DNA from: Rhabdornis inornatus
Lineage: Eukaryota; Chordata; Aves; Passeriformes; Rhabdornithidae
Assembly (NCBI GenBank): GCA_013397075.1
Contig: VWZS01002406.1
Span: 930,001 to 994,000 of the forward strand
Direction: 5' to 3'
DNA length: 64,000 bases
This document shows, piece by piece, positions 25,001 to 37,879 of this stretch (its first letter is position 1; every line of letters starts with the position of its first letter). Below the pieces are notes generated by a model. It saw only the letters and a list, made by a program, of their open reading frames with translations, was not told the DNA's origin and searched no databases. Both the position numbers and the translations under genes were made by a program.

Positions 25001-27207
25001 TCTTATGCATGTGTTTAGCACCTTCCTTTCAGAGAAGAGGCTCAAAAATTTACATCACTATTGCAGTCTTCATTTCAGACCAGGAAACCCACGTCTGCAG
25101 CATTGAAGAAATTTTCTCTTTACTCCAGAGTGGGTACAGAAGGCTTGGAATGGCATCTTGGATTCTCTACTGTAAATTAGGGCTGGAAGTCCAGATATTT
25201 GGGCATATGACCTTGTGCTGGATTGCTCTCTCTCCCTTTTACACTTCTTGGAGACAGGTGTCCTTGGGAAGCATTACTTACCTGTGCTTTATATAAAAGA
25301 ATTATTGTGGGTTATGGAAACAGTGGTTTCAGACCTACAGGCACATCCTTTCATCTGTTATTCAATGACCAGAGATAGTCTTAAATTTGTGGAAGATCAG
25401 GACATGGGCCCATCCTTGTTCCCATCTGCACAGCAGATGGCTCGTGCATGTCTCTGGTTTAACCCAGCAGGGCTCTGGGTTATTACCTTGGCTGCTCGTG
25501 CCTCCAACTGCAATTATTCACACCCAAACGATGTCTCAGTCTACCATGCAAAAGCTCTCAACACTGAAATACTTTCCCCTTCCTTTTCCTATGCTGCTAT
25601 GCACATAACCAGAACATGATGGTGCAGGCAGTCCTTACACTTGCTGTATTCATATCGTATCCCAAAACTGGCATTGTCAGCCCCAGCTACTTAAAAATTA
25701 CGAGTTTGTTCTCCAAAGCATTGCCAACACAAAAGAACTAATTAGCAAGCAGTTGTGCTTGTCTGGCTTCTTGCCTTGAGCCAATTTTTTCAGCTTTCCT
25801 CTGTGACTGTAGTATCTAGATATGTAAATAGATTTTGTAGATGAATGCTGGAATTCCAGTTTAATCTCCTGCTTTGGGAAGGTGATGTTTTCAGAAGGAA
25901 TCACACCCTTCGTTGTTGGTCTCACTAAATACTTAGAAATGCTGGGAAAAACTTTCAAAACTTGCCTCCAAAGGAAAATTTGTGTACATACCAGCTAACA
26001 TTCCACCAAAGGTAAAAGTTTCTGGTCATCTTTGTCACCTGTTAAATGTCAGTACCTAAATAACAGCAAAAACAGTGAAGGAAACCATTCAGACCATTGT
26101 GCAATTTTGTTTCTAAAACATTGTTTCGAATAAAAATGTCTACAGGGTTGACAAGCAGTTCATGTCTTAAATAATTCCTCTATTGTGAAATAAATCTATT
26201 TAATTTTAGAACAATTTTCCAGAAAAGAAAAAGGACTGTGGAGAGGACAGTTATCTTGAAGTAGATAACTAGAACCACAGTATCTGAAACCATTTTTCTG
26301 ACTATATTGGTAGAAATGCCTGTCGTTTTCCTGATTTTGCTTTTATTTTATGACCTTCATAGCTGACAAACTCACTAGAATTGAAATATTTAAATATTAA
26401 AGAGTTGAATCTTGAGTCAATTCATCTGATATAATAAAAAAATCTCAGAGGAACTCAGAAAACATGTCCAAAAAAATCGCAATAGTATTTCTTCAAAATA
26501 CTGTCTTAGCCCTTTGCAAAAATAACAATGATGAAGTCATAGAAAAAGACTGAGGGAATGCTTGAATGAAAATATGTCATTTTCTGGTTAAGACTCCAAG
26601 CCAAAAGGGCACCAAAAGAGTTACATTGAAGGCTGTGTGTGTTTTCATAGAGAGCTTCTACATCTATTTAATTTCTAAATATGACAGGCCACATAGTGGA
26701 AGAATATAGAGCGAGATGTTGGATACAACAAAATCCCTTACTTGGAGAAGTTAAAATTAGACAATTAGGTCAACTTTCATATAAAGCAGCAGTCTCCAGT
26801 TTGTGACATCCTGGCCATTTGTTCCTGTGAGACCATCTTGGCATTGCATGTTCACTAAAGGAGTAGAAAAGTCAGAGCAAAGCTGTAGAGAGAGTAAGGC
26901 GAGCTGCACCTCAGCCCAGTCCTCTCCAACCCATTGGACAGAAAGCCTGAGTCAGACCCAGGCAGCCCTGACAAATGTCTGGCACTGTTAGCACACATGG
27001 ACTAGGGTAGATTGCTGGCTTAGAGAAACTGGAACAGATTATGTGTTTGTGGCATTGCCTTGTAAAACAGCAGCAACAAACAAAACCCCAAACAAAGCAA
27101 CCAAGTAGCAAACAACAGAGCAACAGTAGGTTCCATCCCTCTTTAAAAGAAAAAAAAAGAAAAAGGGAGAAGGTGCTGTCAGGAAAGTGGAATTTTGCTT
27201 CCACACA
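25001..27207. other. Intergenic DNA, nothing recognised
   Basis: No recognisable gene or repeat. The largest open frame is 134 codons (25215-25619, plus) and overlaps two other frames. It has scattered Cys and Ser but no domain, so it is left unassigned. Confidence 0.55.
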
Positions 27208-27232
27208 TTATCATCATCATAATCATCATCAA

Positions 27233-27265
<33 letters not shown>

Positions 27266-27280
27266 TACTACTACTACTAC
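27208..27280. repeat. Compound trinucleotide microsatellite
   Basis: Interrupted ATC units (27208-27230) pass into ten pure ATT units (27234-27263) and then five ACT units (27264-27278). Read in the TAT/TAC frame the ATT and ACT parts both give tyrosine, so a chance open frame (27041-27298) shows 16 Tyr in a row. There is no other sign of coding. Confidence 0.95.
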
Positions 27281-29582
27281 AAAAAAGGAGTATCTTAAAT
27301 GTGGCACCTAAGTTAAACATTCTTTGGCTGGATTTGTCCCCATAAACTCAGTCAAACTGGATACGGATAAACTGAATTTGGCTGAAGCAACAGACCTTGA
27401 TTTACCTCTCTCATTTCTTCATACTCTCCTGTTTAGTTCACCCAAAATGCTAAAGATGTCTCTGAGGGAACTTTGTAAGAGAGACCAAGCTAAAACCTGA
27501 GATTTTTATTTTATTGTTGTTCTTACTTCTATTAAAAGTTGTTAGACAAAAACAAATTATAGGTGATTTCTACACTGAGGAGTTTACAACAGAAAATCCA
27601 CTTCTGGATAATTTGTAATTTGTAATTTTCTGAGTGTTGGCCAGGATGGACAATTAGTCTTAGGCATAAAATAAGAAATAAGGCAAAGTTAATAATGACT
27701 TTTCCTTCTGTTGCTGTAATGTAGGGAAAGCTGTAGTTTTCCTGTTCAGCCTTTCTGCAGATTTTTGAAGTTCTTTGTGGACACAATGGAGTTTAAAGGA
27801 AAATGTGGCTTGAAATGTTATCTTTCCATGTAAAATGTGTATTCCTCTGAATGTGCATTTCCTCAGCTCTGCTTATGAAATCAGTACTCATGAGTGAACT
27901 CCTCAGAGCTCTCTTTATAACATTATAGAAAAGAAAATTGTGGGTATGGATCATTTGTTCTTCAAAGAATTGTTAGGTGAGTTGTAGATGCAAGGCCAAA
28001 TACTTCTCTGGCTTGGCCCTCTGCAAGGACAGAGTTTCTTGGGATCAGATCAAAAGGGAAGAAAGCAAAGCAAGACTTATAGAAGTTAGAATTTGTCTCC
28101 AACCATTTTTATTTTTCACTGCTGGAAGTGATACATCAGCTGGGATAATACAAGTGTGCACTTTGACTTCCAAACCCCCTTGGAATTTTCAGGGCTGGTG
28201 GTAGAAGTGCTTTATCTCAAATAACCACTCCTATCACCCCCTTGCTGGTTCTGCAGTAGAGTTGTGAGAAGCCACTGTGTGCAAGCAAGCACATGTGTGC
28301 AGCATGTAGGAGGTGTGCTGCAGGCTCTGCATGATCAGCAAGCATTTGGCAGCTGTCAACCTTAACAACTTCCTCTTCAAAAGTCCAATGAAAGCCTTTT
28401 CTTTTGTGCTCCCAGCATAACTGGCAACGTATTAAAGAGCTATCTGTGCCTTCAAGCTTCAAGGTGTGCATATTTTCATACTGAGCCCTATATTCCTATC
28501 CAGTTAGTCCACATACATGCAACTGGTTTCATGGCTGTATTATTCCATTCCTTCAGTGAAGCAGAAATATTTTACATGTTTTTTCTCACAGTTGTTGTTG
28601 TGTGTCCTACAAAATGTGTGCTCTCTGGATCTGCTGATAACTAACAAGGGCTAAAGTGCTGCTGAAGACTTTCTACACCTAGAATTACCCTACCAACCTA
28701 TTTATTTTCTTTGAACTAGTACTCTGCTGCCATACTTTCTTAAAATTGGCCAGTTGTTCAAAAATTAGCTGTGGGGACAGACACACACACAGAGTGTGAC
28801 TAACAAGACTTGTTCCCCTGGAAGCTGGACTAAAATGACATATCAGTATGCTGCACACTCATCCTTCTTCCTGCATGGGATCAGCTATCCTACACGCTGA
28901 GCCTGGACCATTCAAGATATGTGCACACAGCCATTAGCAACACAACCATGTGGAGGGAACATTTTATGCAATACAACATGAAATTTCCCAGTACTGTTTG
29001 GTCTTCTTGCTGTTTGTCTGTGCAATAGATCCATTCTGCCAGGTTCAAGTCTCTGTGGTCAAAAGCTAGGCAATTCTCACTCAAGCTTGTTACAAGATGT
29101 CTCTGGGCCATTTCACACTCAGAAGATTTAATGAGTCTTGGAAATCACATAATCTTTTTCAATCTGTTTAAATGTTAGGCTTCTAATCAAAGGTAGTCAT
29201 TGTTCATTCTATAGTCAGTAAATAAATATTTCCAGGAGAGTCACTCATCCTGAGAGAAAGAAGAAGTGCTAAGAGCTGGCAGTGGTACATTTTCAGACCA
29301 GTCAAACTCATTCATGTCTCTCCAGTGGCTGGAGAAAAATAGATAGGCAGATATGTGTTGAGATGAAATCTGGACCCATTGGCTTCACTGGGAATTGCTC
29401 ACAGCCTCTGGAGGTGAAGAGCTGTCCTCAGGTAAAAAGTCCACATGTTGAACTCCTTGCTGGTTGTGTAATGCAGATACACGGCCAGTAGGGACCATAT
29501 TATGGCCATGAAAAATTCTGTTCTGTTTGTGAGACAAATGGGGGTTTAAAAGAGGTATGTTTTTTGAGTATGCTTTTTCACG
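27281..29582. other. Intergenic DNA, possible trace of an old repeat
   Basis: No gene recognised. The phrase 'cccattggcttcactgggaa' at 29375-29394 resembles a motif that recurs in worn sauropsid repeats. A short CA run lies near 28781. Otherwise unassigned. Confidence 0.5.
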
Positions 29583-29874
29583 TGTTGTGGAGACCTTGAA
29601 AGGCACTCCCACCCTGTTTCCCCGTTGGCCCGTGTCCTAACCCCACCCTTGTGACACCCCCATGTCCCCTGCTAATTGGTCTCTGATACTTCTTTCCCCT
29701 CCCTGCTGATCCCATGTACCTAACCCAAAGCCCCAGACCATCACTTTTGCTTTTTCCTCTGAGCTGCGGGGCTCTGCGCCCGCGTGGCTAAAATAAACAT
29801 CTCTGTAGAACCCCTGCAAAGGCCCATCCTGTTTCTTCACCTGCATCACCTCAACAAGAACCCCGACCACAACA
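29583..29874 (+). mobile_element. Compact LTR-like element (probable solo ERV LTR)
   Basis: The 292-base element begins TGTTGTGG and ends CCACAACA, a perfect 8-base terminal inverted repeat containing the TG...CA ends of retroviral LTRs. It contains a C-rich first half and a polyadenylation signal AATAAA at 29792-29797, about 80 bases before the end, which gives plus orientation and an R-like region. No gag, pol or env sequence follows recognisably, so it is either a solo LTR or a 5' LTR whose body is lost. The flanks (ending 'cacg' on the left, starting 'atgt' on the right) do not form an obvious target-site duplication. The family name is not known to me. Confidence 0.72.
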
Positions 29875-32800
29875 ATGTGGTCTAGTAATTTTTCTCCTAG
29901 TAGGAAAATTAGGGGGTTTATGGTATTGCCTTGTTGCTGCTTTGCTGCTTCTCTCCAAACCACTGCCAGAGGCAGGGCAATAACATCGCCTCAAAAGCAG
30001 GAATTAGTGTGTCAAAGCTGAGCTTGCCTTAATTCTCCATATGTTGCTATGCACTAATGAGTGACAACTGCACGGAAAACATGGACTCCACATTCTCTGA
30101 AAAGGACTGCTGAAATACTTGACAAGCTTCGGTCAAACCAAGCTGTTTTCTTTATCTTGAAGCCAACTTGCCAAGCAATCTTTTGACACTTTTTGGTATT
30201 TTATGTTGGATTCTTCAGTGTAAGGACGTGTTAAAAAAGGTCAGTGTTAAGTTGCACCAGTCCTCTCTGCTATATTGCTGTAACAACACCCCATGTTGAA
30301 GTTCTCAGTTTTTCAGCTGCTCTGAAAATATCAGAGCAATTCTCTGTCATAGCTCTGTAGTGTCTTAAGGATATGCCAGATATTAGATATGTTTGATACA
30401 AGGCAGCACCAACATAGTGTCTTTTTAATGTATTTACAATGCACATTTTGATCCCTCAGCTCTGGACCAATGGTTCATTTGTTCCAAATACTTTCAAACT
30501 GCTCTAATGGTTTAGATTATTTTCTTGTTTTTCTCAAGAGTCTGTTCCTTTTCCCTCAAGCTTCAACTGAATCTATTATATACAGTTTTGTGATTTGATA
30601 TCTGTTGTATTCTGAAACACTGTGAGAAATTTCCAAACACTCCCAGAAGCACAACCTAAAGGTCCCAGCTCCTGTTAGTAGGATGAATTATTACTCTGTT
30701 CAGTTTATCAAAATTAGGCTTCATGTCTCTCCCACCTTTTGTTGTGAAATTTGCAAGCTTCCCAGACCTCTGCTAACCCGCCCTGTGTTCCCCACACTCT
30801 GTCATTTCCCTTCCCTTCACTATCTACCTTCTTTTGTTCTATGTGGTACTCTGGTAGCACTCTGCCGCAACCCCAGAGGTCTCCTGGTGCCACTTGCCTG
30901 CCTTTTCCAGAGGACATAATTCATAACATTTTATAGGGAACAGCTGTTCCTCAAGAGTAAACCAGCTGTCTATCTAGACAGCTAGAATAAACACAGAATA
31001 AAACAATTTTCTATGATAAACCAATGGTTTGTACCTTTGCAAATCACTTGTCAACCACTCAGGACTAGACAAAAGAGAGCCTGGGCTTTCTAACACATCG
31101 CTTCATCACTCCTCTCACAGGACATTTTTACTTCTATCTATTCATTGCATGAGTGAAAATAAACACCTTTCACTGCCCACCTCTAAGGCTATAATTTTCT
31201 CTCTCTCATACTTTTGTGCTTTTTCTCCAAAATAAGGTGAAAAGAATTGCCAGCAAAACTCTTGAAGTCTTAAGTTTCTAAAATTACTTAGTATTGCTCT
31301 TGCTTCCAAAAAATCCTGATACTATGTTTGATTGGCTTGAATTTAAAAATTGCAAACAGCTTGATCTCAATCTCATCTCTTGCAAATCAGGCAGCCAGCC
31401 CTTCTGTAAACCCAAACCAGCAAACTCCCTAAACCTTGAATGTAGTTGCACAGATAGGAGAAGGTGGTCGTGTTGCATACAGGAGAGTGATGTGAAGTCT
31501 TGCTGTCAGTGCAATTTGCCTGTACCCAGGTGTTCTCTCTTGCCCTTTATTCAATCTTACTTTAGGAAGGGTAATGGTGGCTCTGGTTAGCGATTGTCCT
31601 TTTCAATCCATTTGTACAGCATCTGTCATCACTTGGCCCACAGCTGCAGCTGAAGGGCAGCTCCATTGCATGGCTCAACATAAATTTCATTAGAAATGCA
31701 AAAATCCAAGTCCCCTTTACCTATTTTCTGTATAGTAGGTTCTCACCAGATAGTTATTTTTGGTTCTTTTTTTGGCATGAATTCAGGAGGAGCAGGATGA
31801 AGAGATGGGTGATGCTGACACAAAGCCCATAACTGCTTAGCGACAGGAAAAAGAAGGACCTTTTGTCAGTGACCCTGGTTGTTACAGCTACTTTTGGCTT
31901 CCTAGAGCTCAATGGAGATGTCTGTTTTTTAAATAAGAAAAGTTGTGTTGGCTTTCATTGGTGTCATAGGAAGTGTCCTCCACAGTGTCCCAAAGATCTC
32001 TTTTCTGTAGAAACAGGAACATTGCTTTTGTCCAGCCTTGGCCCAGCTGCTGCCTCATGGTGAAAACGCCTTATCTCTGCTCTGTCAGACTTCCCAATAA
32101 ATGCAAAGTGAATTTCCACTCCAGGCAGGATTTCCTATTAAGCTGTTGACAAGATCAGCCCACTGTAATTTCTGGGGGAGCTGAAGGGCTTCTCTGAGCT
32201 GTCTGTCTGGATGCCAGCTAAATTCAGTACAGCTTGAGGCTTCACATGGTGATTCTTCACTGAGCTTCTACTCCTGTGTTGTCTCCTCCTGTGCTCTTGG
32301 ATTCTTACCTACCACAAATTTTGCTCACATTCACTCAGAGCCTGTCTCCTTCCCCCACTCCTCTAGTGCAGAAGACTAACAGGAAGAAAGACTGGACCGT
32401 GTAGATAAAAGTTTATCTAGTGCATGATACAGTAGCCACACCTCAATGTATTGATTAAATATCCTGTTGGTTCACACAGGAATTAGAGAGAAGCTGCAAA
32501 CACAGAAGATAATCCTGACTTGCATTGCCACTAATGTGAGCACTTTCTCCATCACTGTTCATCACTCTGCTGGTAATTCATAAATTGCCATAAAGTTCAG
32601 CTTTATATGTTATTTCAAGGGTACTTGTCATAGGAGTCTCTAACGTGAGGATCAGGATTAGAGCAAGGTCAGTTTTAGGACACCTTAACTCCAAGGGCTT
32701 CAAAGATGATTAAACACATTCTCCTATTTGTATGACTGACTTCTGACAGAGTTTCTACAAATATTTGGGGACCTACACCAAGTAGCATCTTGGGTTCAGC

Positions 32801-34348
32801 CATGACTTCTTCCAATTAAGGAATAATCTGAGCTCTGTTCTATCTTCCCTTCAACTCTTTGTTACATAAACCACCTCCTGATAGCCCAGAACTCTCCTAA
32901 GCCCTCTGCTTTAGTTTTTTTCATTGAACATTTGAGGAAGGGATATGATCAACTCTCCATGAAAATCATTACTATGTCCATTGAATCAAGTCCCTCACAA
33001 CTTCTTCCAAAATTATTCCACTGATAACTTAGTGTACTTATTATGCTTCATGACAGAATAAATAGGGTGTGAACAGCGAGATTTTGGAGTAACTTCTGTT
33101 AACTCTACTGATATATTTCTGATATTTTGGTCTTCAGTTTTAAAAACATGGCCCTGAATTTGCAGGAATGACCATGAGCTTAAAGAAACAGGAGTTTTTC
33201 AGAAGTGTGTGTATACATATATATATCTGATACCCAAAGAGAAAAGAACCCCATATGGAATAAAACTATAGTGAATTTACTGCAATTTCCCTCCAATTTC
33301 CTAACCAGCTGTGGACTTTTGTATCATCTTTGGGATTTTTCAAGAAACATCTTGCTTTTAACAAGTCATTTGTAAAGAAATACAGTCAGACAATTTTTTC
33401 ATCTCTCTTCCATTCAACTGTTGTGTCAAAGTTTAAGAAATAAGCAGAAAGAAAGAAAATAAAGAAGGAAAAACATGCCAGTGAGTTATTAATCTGTCTC
33501 TTGAATGTTGCCAGTGAATGGGGAGTATAATAATCTTTTTTTAATTTGATCACCAGCACTTTCTTTTTGCAGAAAGCAGAACTGGAAAGGAAACCCCTGT
33601 GAACCTTGTCAACATCCTAGGGCTCCTCCAGACTCTGGATGAGGATCTGAAGGGCTCTGCTGCACTTCTGCCAAGCTGCCGAGGTGCAAAGGTCACTTTA
33701 CTCTCGCTTGGGACTCATCCATTTCCATCACATATACAGACAAGGCAGAGGAGTCTTTCAGCCTCAGACAAATGGCAGGAGGTCTAAGGAACAAAAATGT
33801 CAAAAAAAGAGAAAAAACTGGAGGCCTTCTTCAGAAACGGGTGCTCTGGTCTGGAGGCACACAGACAGGCAGGCCACATTATCAAAGTGCATCTGGCTGC
33901 ATGTCTGGCAGGGTGTTTATATGGGCCACAATGCTGGATGTGCTGTCTGGCTTATTTGTCTTGGTCTCTTTCTGCTTTATGCATTGAGGAAACACCTTTT
34001 CTCTGGGGAATTCTACCCTTAAATACTCCTGGCAGCCTGCTCTCACAGTGCCTTGTGATTGCAGCAGTGTCTGAACAGAGATAGGTTTAGCCCCAGTCAC
34101 GGGCAGTGCAGTCTTGTGTGGATCAGAAAGAGCTTGACTAGATGTTTCCTGACTGGAAAAGTGGCAGAAAATGCTGAGGTTCTTCTCCCTTCTCCTGAAC
34201 AGGAGAACCAAAAGACTTTTTGGACTACCCTGGTGTGTCTGAGTAGATCTGTCTTCTTTTCCCAACATAAATTTTCGCAGAGTACACGTGACAATTTTGG
34301 GGGTTATCCTGTCCCAAAACTAAGACATACTGACCATCTTCAAAATAT
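29875..34348. other. Intergenic DNA, nothing recognised
   Basis: About 4.5 kb without a recognisable gene. Open frames on both strands overlap around 33680-34360 (up to 128 codons, minus) but show no domain and conflict with each other. A short TA run lies near 33213. Confidence 0.55.
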
Positions 34349-34905
34349 AGAATCATAGAATTGTTTAGGGTTCCAAAGACCTTTAAGATCATTCATCCCA
34401 ACTCTTAACCCAGTAGTGCCAAGTCCACCACTAATCCATGCTCCACTAGTGCCACATCTACGTGTGTTTTAAACAGCTCCAGGGACACTGACTCTGCCAC
34501 TGCCCTGGGCAGCCTGTCCCAGTGCCTGGCCATCATAACAGTGCAGACATTATTCCCAATATCTAATCTAAACCTATCCTGGCACAGCCATTTTCTCGTC
34601 CTGTCTCTTGTTACCTGTTAGAAGAGACCAACCCCACCTGGCTCCAGTCTCCTTTCAGGGATCTATAGAGAGTGATAAGGTCTCCCTTAGCCTCCTTTTC
34701 TTCAGGACAAACACCCCCAGCTCCCTCAGCCACTCCTTGGAGGACTTGTGCTCCAGACCCTTCAGCAGTTTTTTTGCCCTTCTCTGGACTTGTCCTAACC
34801 CTTCAATGTTCTTCTTGTAGTGAGGGGCCCAGAACTGGACACAGCACTCAAAGTGTGGCCTCACCAGTGCTGAGTACAGGGAAACAATCACTGCCCTGCT
34901 CCTGA
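34349..34905 (-). mobile_element. CR1 LINE, 3' part with ORF2 end, reverse
   Basis: A minus-strand CR1 of about 560 bases. The plus strand shows the inverted tail 'agaatcatagaattgtttag', then 'ccaaagacctttaagatcat', 'ctgccactgccctgggcagc', 'ggtctcccttagcctccttt', 'ttcttgtagtgaggggccca' and 'gtgtggcctcaccagtgctg'. It is 5'-truncated just upstream of the ORF2 carboxy-terminal block. Confidence 0.95.
34655..34891 (-). pseudogene. CR1 ORF2 carboxy-terminal relic
   Basis: On the minus strand, 78 codons remain open and encode the CR1 ORF2 carboxy-terminal region: the SALVRPHFECCVQFWAP block, then V-Q-R-R-A-K-K-L, then L-R-E-L-G. In the family this part follows the reverse-transcriptase domain. It has no upstream domain and no CR1 start, so it cannot make an active protein. 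The frame degenerates after the K-K-R-R-L-R segment. Confidence 0.93.
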
Positions 34906-36026
34906 ATTGCTTTTTTTCTGAAACTGTATTATTTTTTTCATCAATCTATCTTCAAGTTCGGGATGCAGAGTTCATGTTCAATGAAATTCAAGAGTTTTCC
35001 CTCATCCCTGTCTAGAAGACCTAAATATTGATCTGTAATGCCCTCACCAGAATAATTTTCCTGAAAGCACATTCACGGCAAGTCAATAAGCTTGATGTGA
35101 GGTACCAGCACATGCAGATATGACTGCAGAAGCAAAAATGGTATTATGATTTGGTAAAAATTTGTGTGGTCCTTAGAATGTCTACATTCATGTATGACCA
35201 TATAAATCACAGAGCTATGAATGCCATGTGCTTTTTTGTTCTCAATCTTTAGAAAAAGACACTGGATCAACTAATAAAACTTATTTTTAGCTACAATAAA
35301 CTTTATTCCCTTCTTTATCATGTCCTGCAGCAAAATTTCATGCTGTTTGAGAGAAAACAACAACCACCCTGGTTTATTCAAAGGAAGGTCAAAAGCGTTC
35401 TATGCAATTTGAATATCTTCTTATTGTTTAAATAGAGACAAAATAAATGACTGCTGGCACTTCTAAGTTGTGCAAGACTTCTGGCTTATAAAGGGCTCTG
35501 GATCTATTCACAACTATCAAATATACTTCTATTAGATCCCCCATTTGAAAAATAATAGTGAAAATACCCTTTGCCTCATACCCTTACACTGTATCCCTCC
35601 ACTAAAATAAGTGCTGACAAGATGTTAGTTTGAAATGCGTCTGAAACCAGAGAACAATGCTCTTGAAGAGTATGTTTATGTTTGTAGCAAAGAACATCTT
35701 CTAAAACAAAAAATTTCTTAAACATGCTCCAAACCTAGATTACTCTCTATCCACTTCAAACAATGAATTATTTATAATTTCTGCCTCTATAAGCTTTTTC
35801 TATTAGATACAAGGCTTGTTTCTTCACACCAATGTACTTGATTTATTGAATGTTTCATAAATTGGATACTACAAGTTGTGAACTATAAAGATCCCCATAA
35901 TAGCCTTGAAGAAGCCAGCTGTGAAACCAGCTGCACTCTAGCTCTGACAACACAGAACTCACTGAAGGCTGAATTAATGCCCCAAGAAACAAGAAAAATT
36001 ATTTTATGATGACTACAGATGCATTT
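34906..36026. other. Intergenic A+T-rich DNA, nothing recognised
   Basis: A+T-rich spacer with no recognisable gene, repeat or exon. Open frames are at most about 65 codons. Confidence 0.55.
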
Positions 36027-36567
36027 TGTTGTGGTTTAACCTAGCAAGCAGCTAAACACCCCAGAGCTGTTTACTCTCTTCCCCCAGCAGGATGGGATAG
36101 ACAATCAGAAAAAAGGCAAAACTTATGGGTTGAGATAAAGATTATTTAGTACAACAGAAAAGAAAGGGATAATAATAATAATCATGATAGAAGAATAGGC
36201 AAAACAAGTGATGCACAGTGCAGTTTGCTCTCTGCTCACTGACTGATGCCCAGCCCATCCCTGAGAGTGTCACTGGCCCCCAGGCAGCTCCCCACAGTTC
36301 TATTGTTCAGCATGACACTGTATGCCATGGAATATCCATGGAATATCAGGTGGGGTCAGCTGTGTCCCCTCCCAGCTGCTTGTGCACCCCCAGGCTCCCT
36401 GCTGTTGAGGTGGGTGAGGAGCAGAAAAGTCCTTGACACTGTCTAAGAACTGCTCAGTGATAATTAAACATCAGTGTATTAACATTATTCTCACCCCAAA
36501 TCCAAAGTACAGCACTGCACCAGTTACTAGGAACAAAAATAACTCTATCCCAGTCAAAATCAGGGCA
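36027..36567 (+). mobile_element. Avian ERV-type LTR (probable solo LTR)
   Basis: The interval starts TGTTGTGGTTTAAC and ends near 'caaaatcagggca', giving TG...CA ends and about 540 bases. Its internal landmarks ('gggttgagataaagattatt', 'gtgatgcacagtgcag', 'gatgcccagcccatccct', 'cttgtgcacccccaggctcc') match my memory of a very common bird LTR family. An ATTAAA signal at 36463-36468 sits about 100 bases from the 3' end, giving plus orientation. It carries an (AAT)n tract near 36169 and an 11-base tandem duplication (ccatggaatat) at 36325-36346. No viral coding sequence flanks it on either side and no clear target-site duplication is visible. Confidence 0.8.
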
Positions 36568-37044
36568 GTTGTCTATCAATTCTGGTACCCAAACAAACTT
36601 TTAAAAGTGAGCAGAAGCAACTATATTGCTGTCCACCATGTGACTATGTCTAAGGCAAAAGACAATTCTGGGTTAGGAAAGTTTCTTTTCTGATTCTTAT
36701 GCTAAATCTCTTTCATATCTTGAGAAAAGATACATTTCCATTCTCTTCTATAAAAGCACTCAACTCCTTTGCAATGACCATCAACATAAGGAGCATTTTT
36801 ATTTGGGAGAAACCATTATTTCTTGATTATTTTGTATGCTAAAGGTTTTGAAAAGGCAGATCTGAGATACACCTGCAATTGGTTTTTCTCCTTTCCTACC
36901 TCCATCTAATAACTGGTCTAAAAGCATGGACTGAGGGAGTGGGAATATAGCCCATGCTTGTTGCTGTTCTGCATGCCAGGAGCTCCTTTTCCCAACATAA
37001 AGGGGATTTGCAAAGATGGGACAAGTAAAATGATGAGGGAGAAC
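36568..37044. other. Spacer between LTR and CR1, nothing recognised
   Basis: A+T-rich, no gene seen. A short open frame begins inside the LTR and runs to 36693 without any domain. Confidence 0.5.
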
Positions 37045-37283
37045 AGTCACAAAATGCAAGAGGAAATTTCAAATTGGATGTAATGGGAAAGTTTTTCAAC
37101 AAGAGCGTGGTTCATCACTGCAGCAGGTGCCCTGAGAGTCTCACCCTTGGAGTTTGCAGATGTGTCCTGGATATCAGGTCCTGGACAATGTGACAGAGCC
37201 GGGAAGTTAGCTCTGCTTTGGATAGGGGACTGGCCTAGATGATCTTCTGAGGTCTCTTCCAACTAAATTTTGCTAAGAATTTA
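37045..37283 (+). mobile_element. Old, diverged CR1 3' end
   Basis: The downstream half carries the CR1 phrase 'ctggcctagatgatcttctg' followed by 'aggtctcttccaac', preceded by a 'ggatatcaggtcctggac' segment. The terminal octamers are no longer recognisable. The level of change is greater than in the other CR1 copies here, so this is probably one of the oldest insertions. Confidence 0.72.
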
Positions 37284-37879
37284 TAATAATTAAGTTGTAG
37301 AATTAGCTTAATTAGTAATTTGAAAATTACTAATGCTAAAAAGTTCTGAAAATTGCAATTCCTATTTTGAGGGGAGTTTTTCTTTGTTTCACAGTCCTTT
37401 CTCTAACATCTCTATTAAGTTTAACTTCTAAGTCATAGGGACCACATATTACCCTTTATGATGCTACTAAAATACCTGTTGGGATGTAGACAGATAATGG
37501 GAGAGCTGCCATGCTCTCTTGGTCTTGACTAACTGCAGTGTTTGTCCTTAGACAGGTAGAAATTCCCTGGAGTTCATCAAATATTCAGGGCAAAGGCTGA
37601 TGACAGAACTAACAGTCAGGCAACACCTTTTCTTTAATTTGGCCCACTGGAGTATCTTTGTTTAAGGCGATTTAGGAGGTAGACACTATGGAATGAGTTG
37701 TCTCCTCTTATGGTTTTAACCAATTCCTTTCCACAAAAAAGGAGAAATTAAAATTAAATAGATGATGTAGATGTAGGTGAAAAAAAATAACTGTTTTCTA
37801 ACAAGCAAAACAGCCACATATGAAAAATAACAGTAAATAATCACTAGGTACAAAATTACTAAATCTCACAGAAACCCAG
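37284..37879. other. Intergenic DNA, nothing recognised
   Basis: About 600 bases of A+T-rich DNA between two CR1 copies. No gene or structured motif was found. Confidence 0.5.

Noticed and set aside
27041..27298. Poly-tyrosine protein
   Set aside because: It is produced by a microsatellite; the rest of the frame is Lys/Gln-rich low-complexity sequence.
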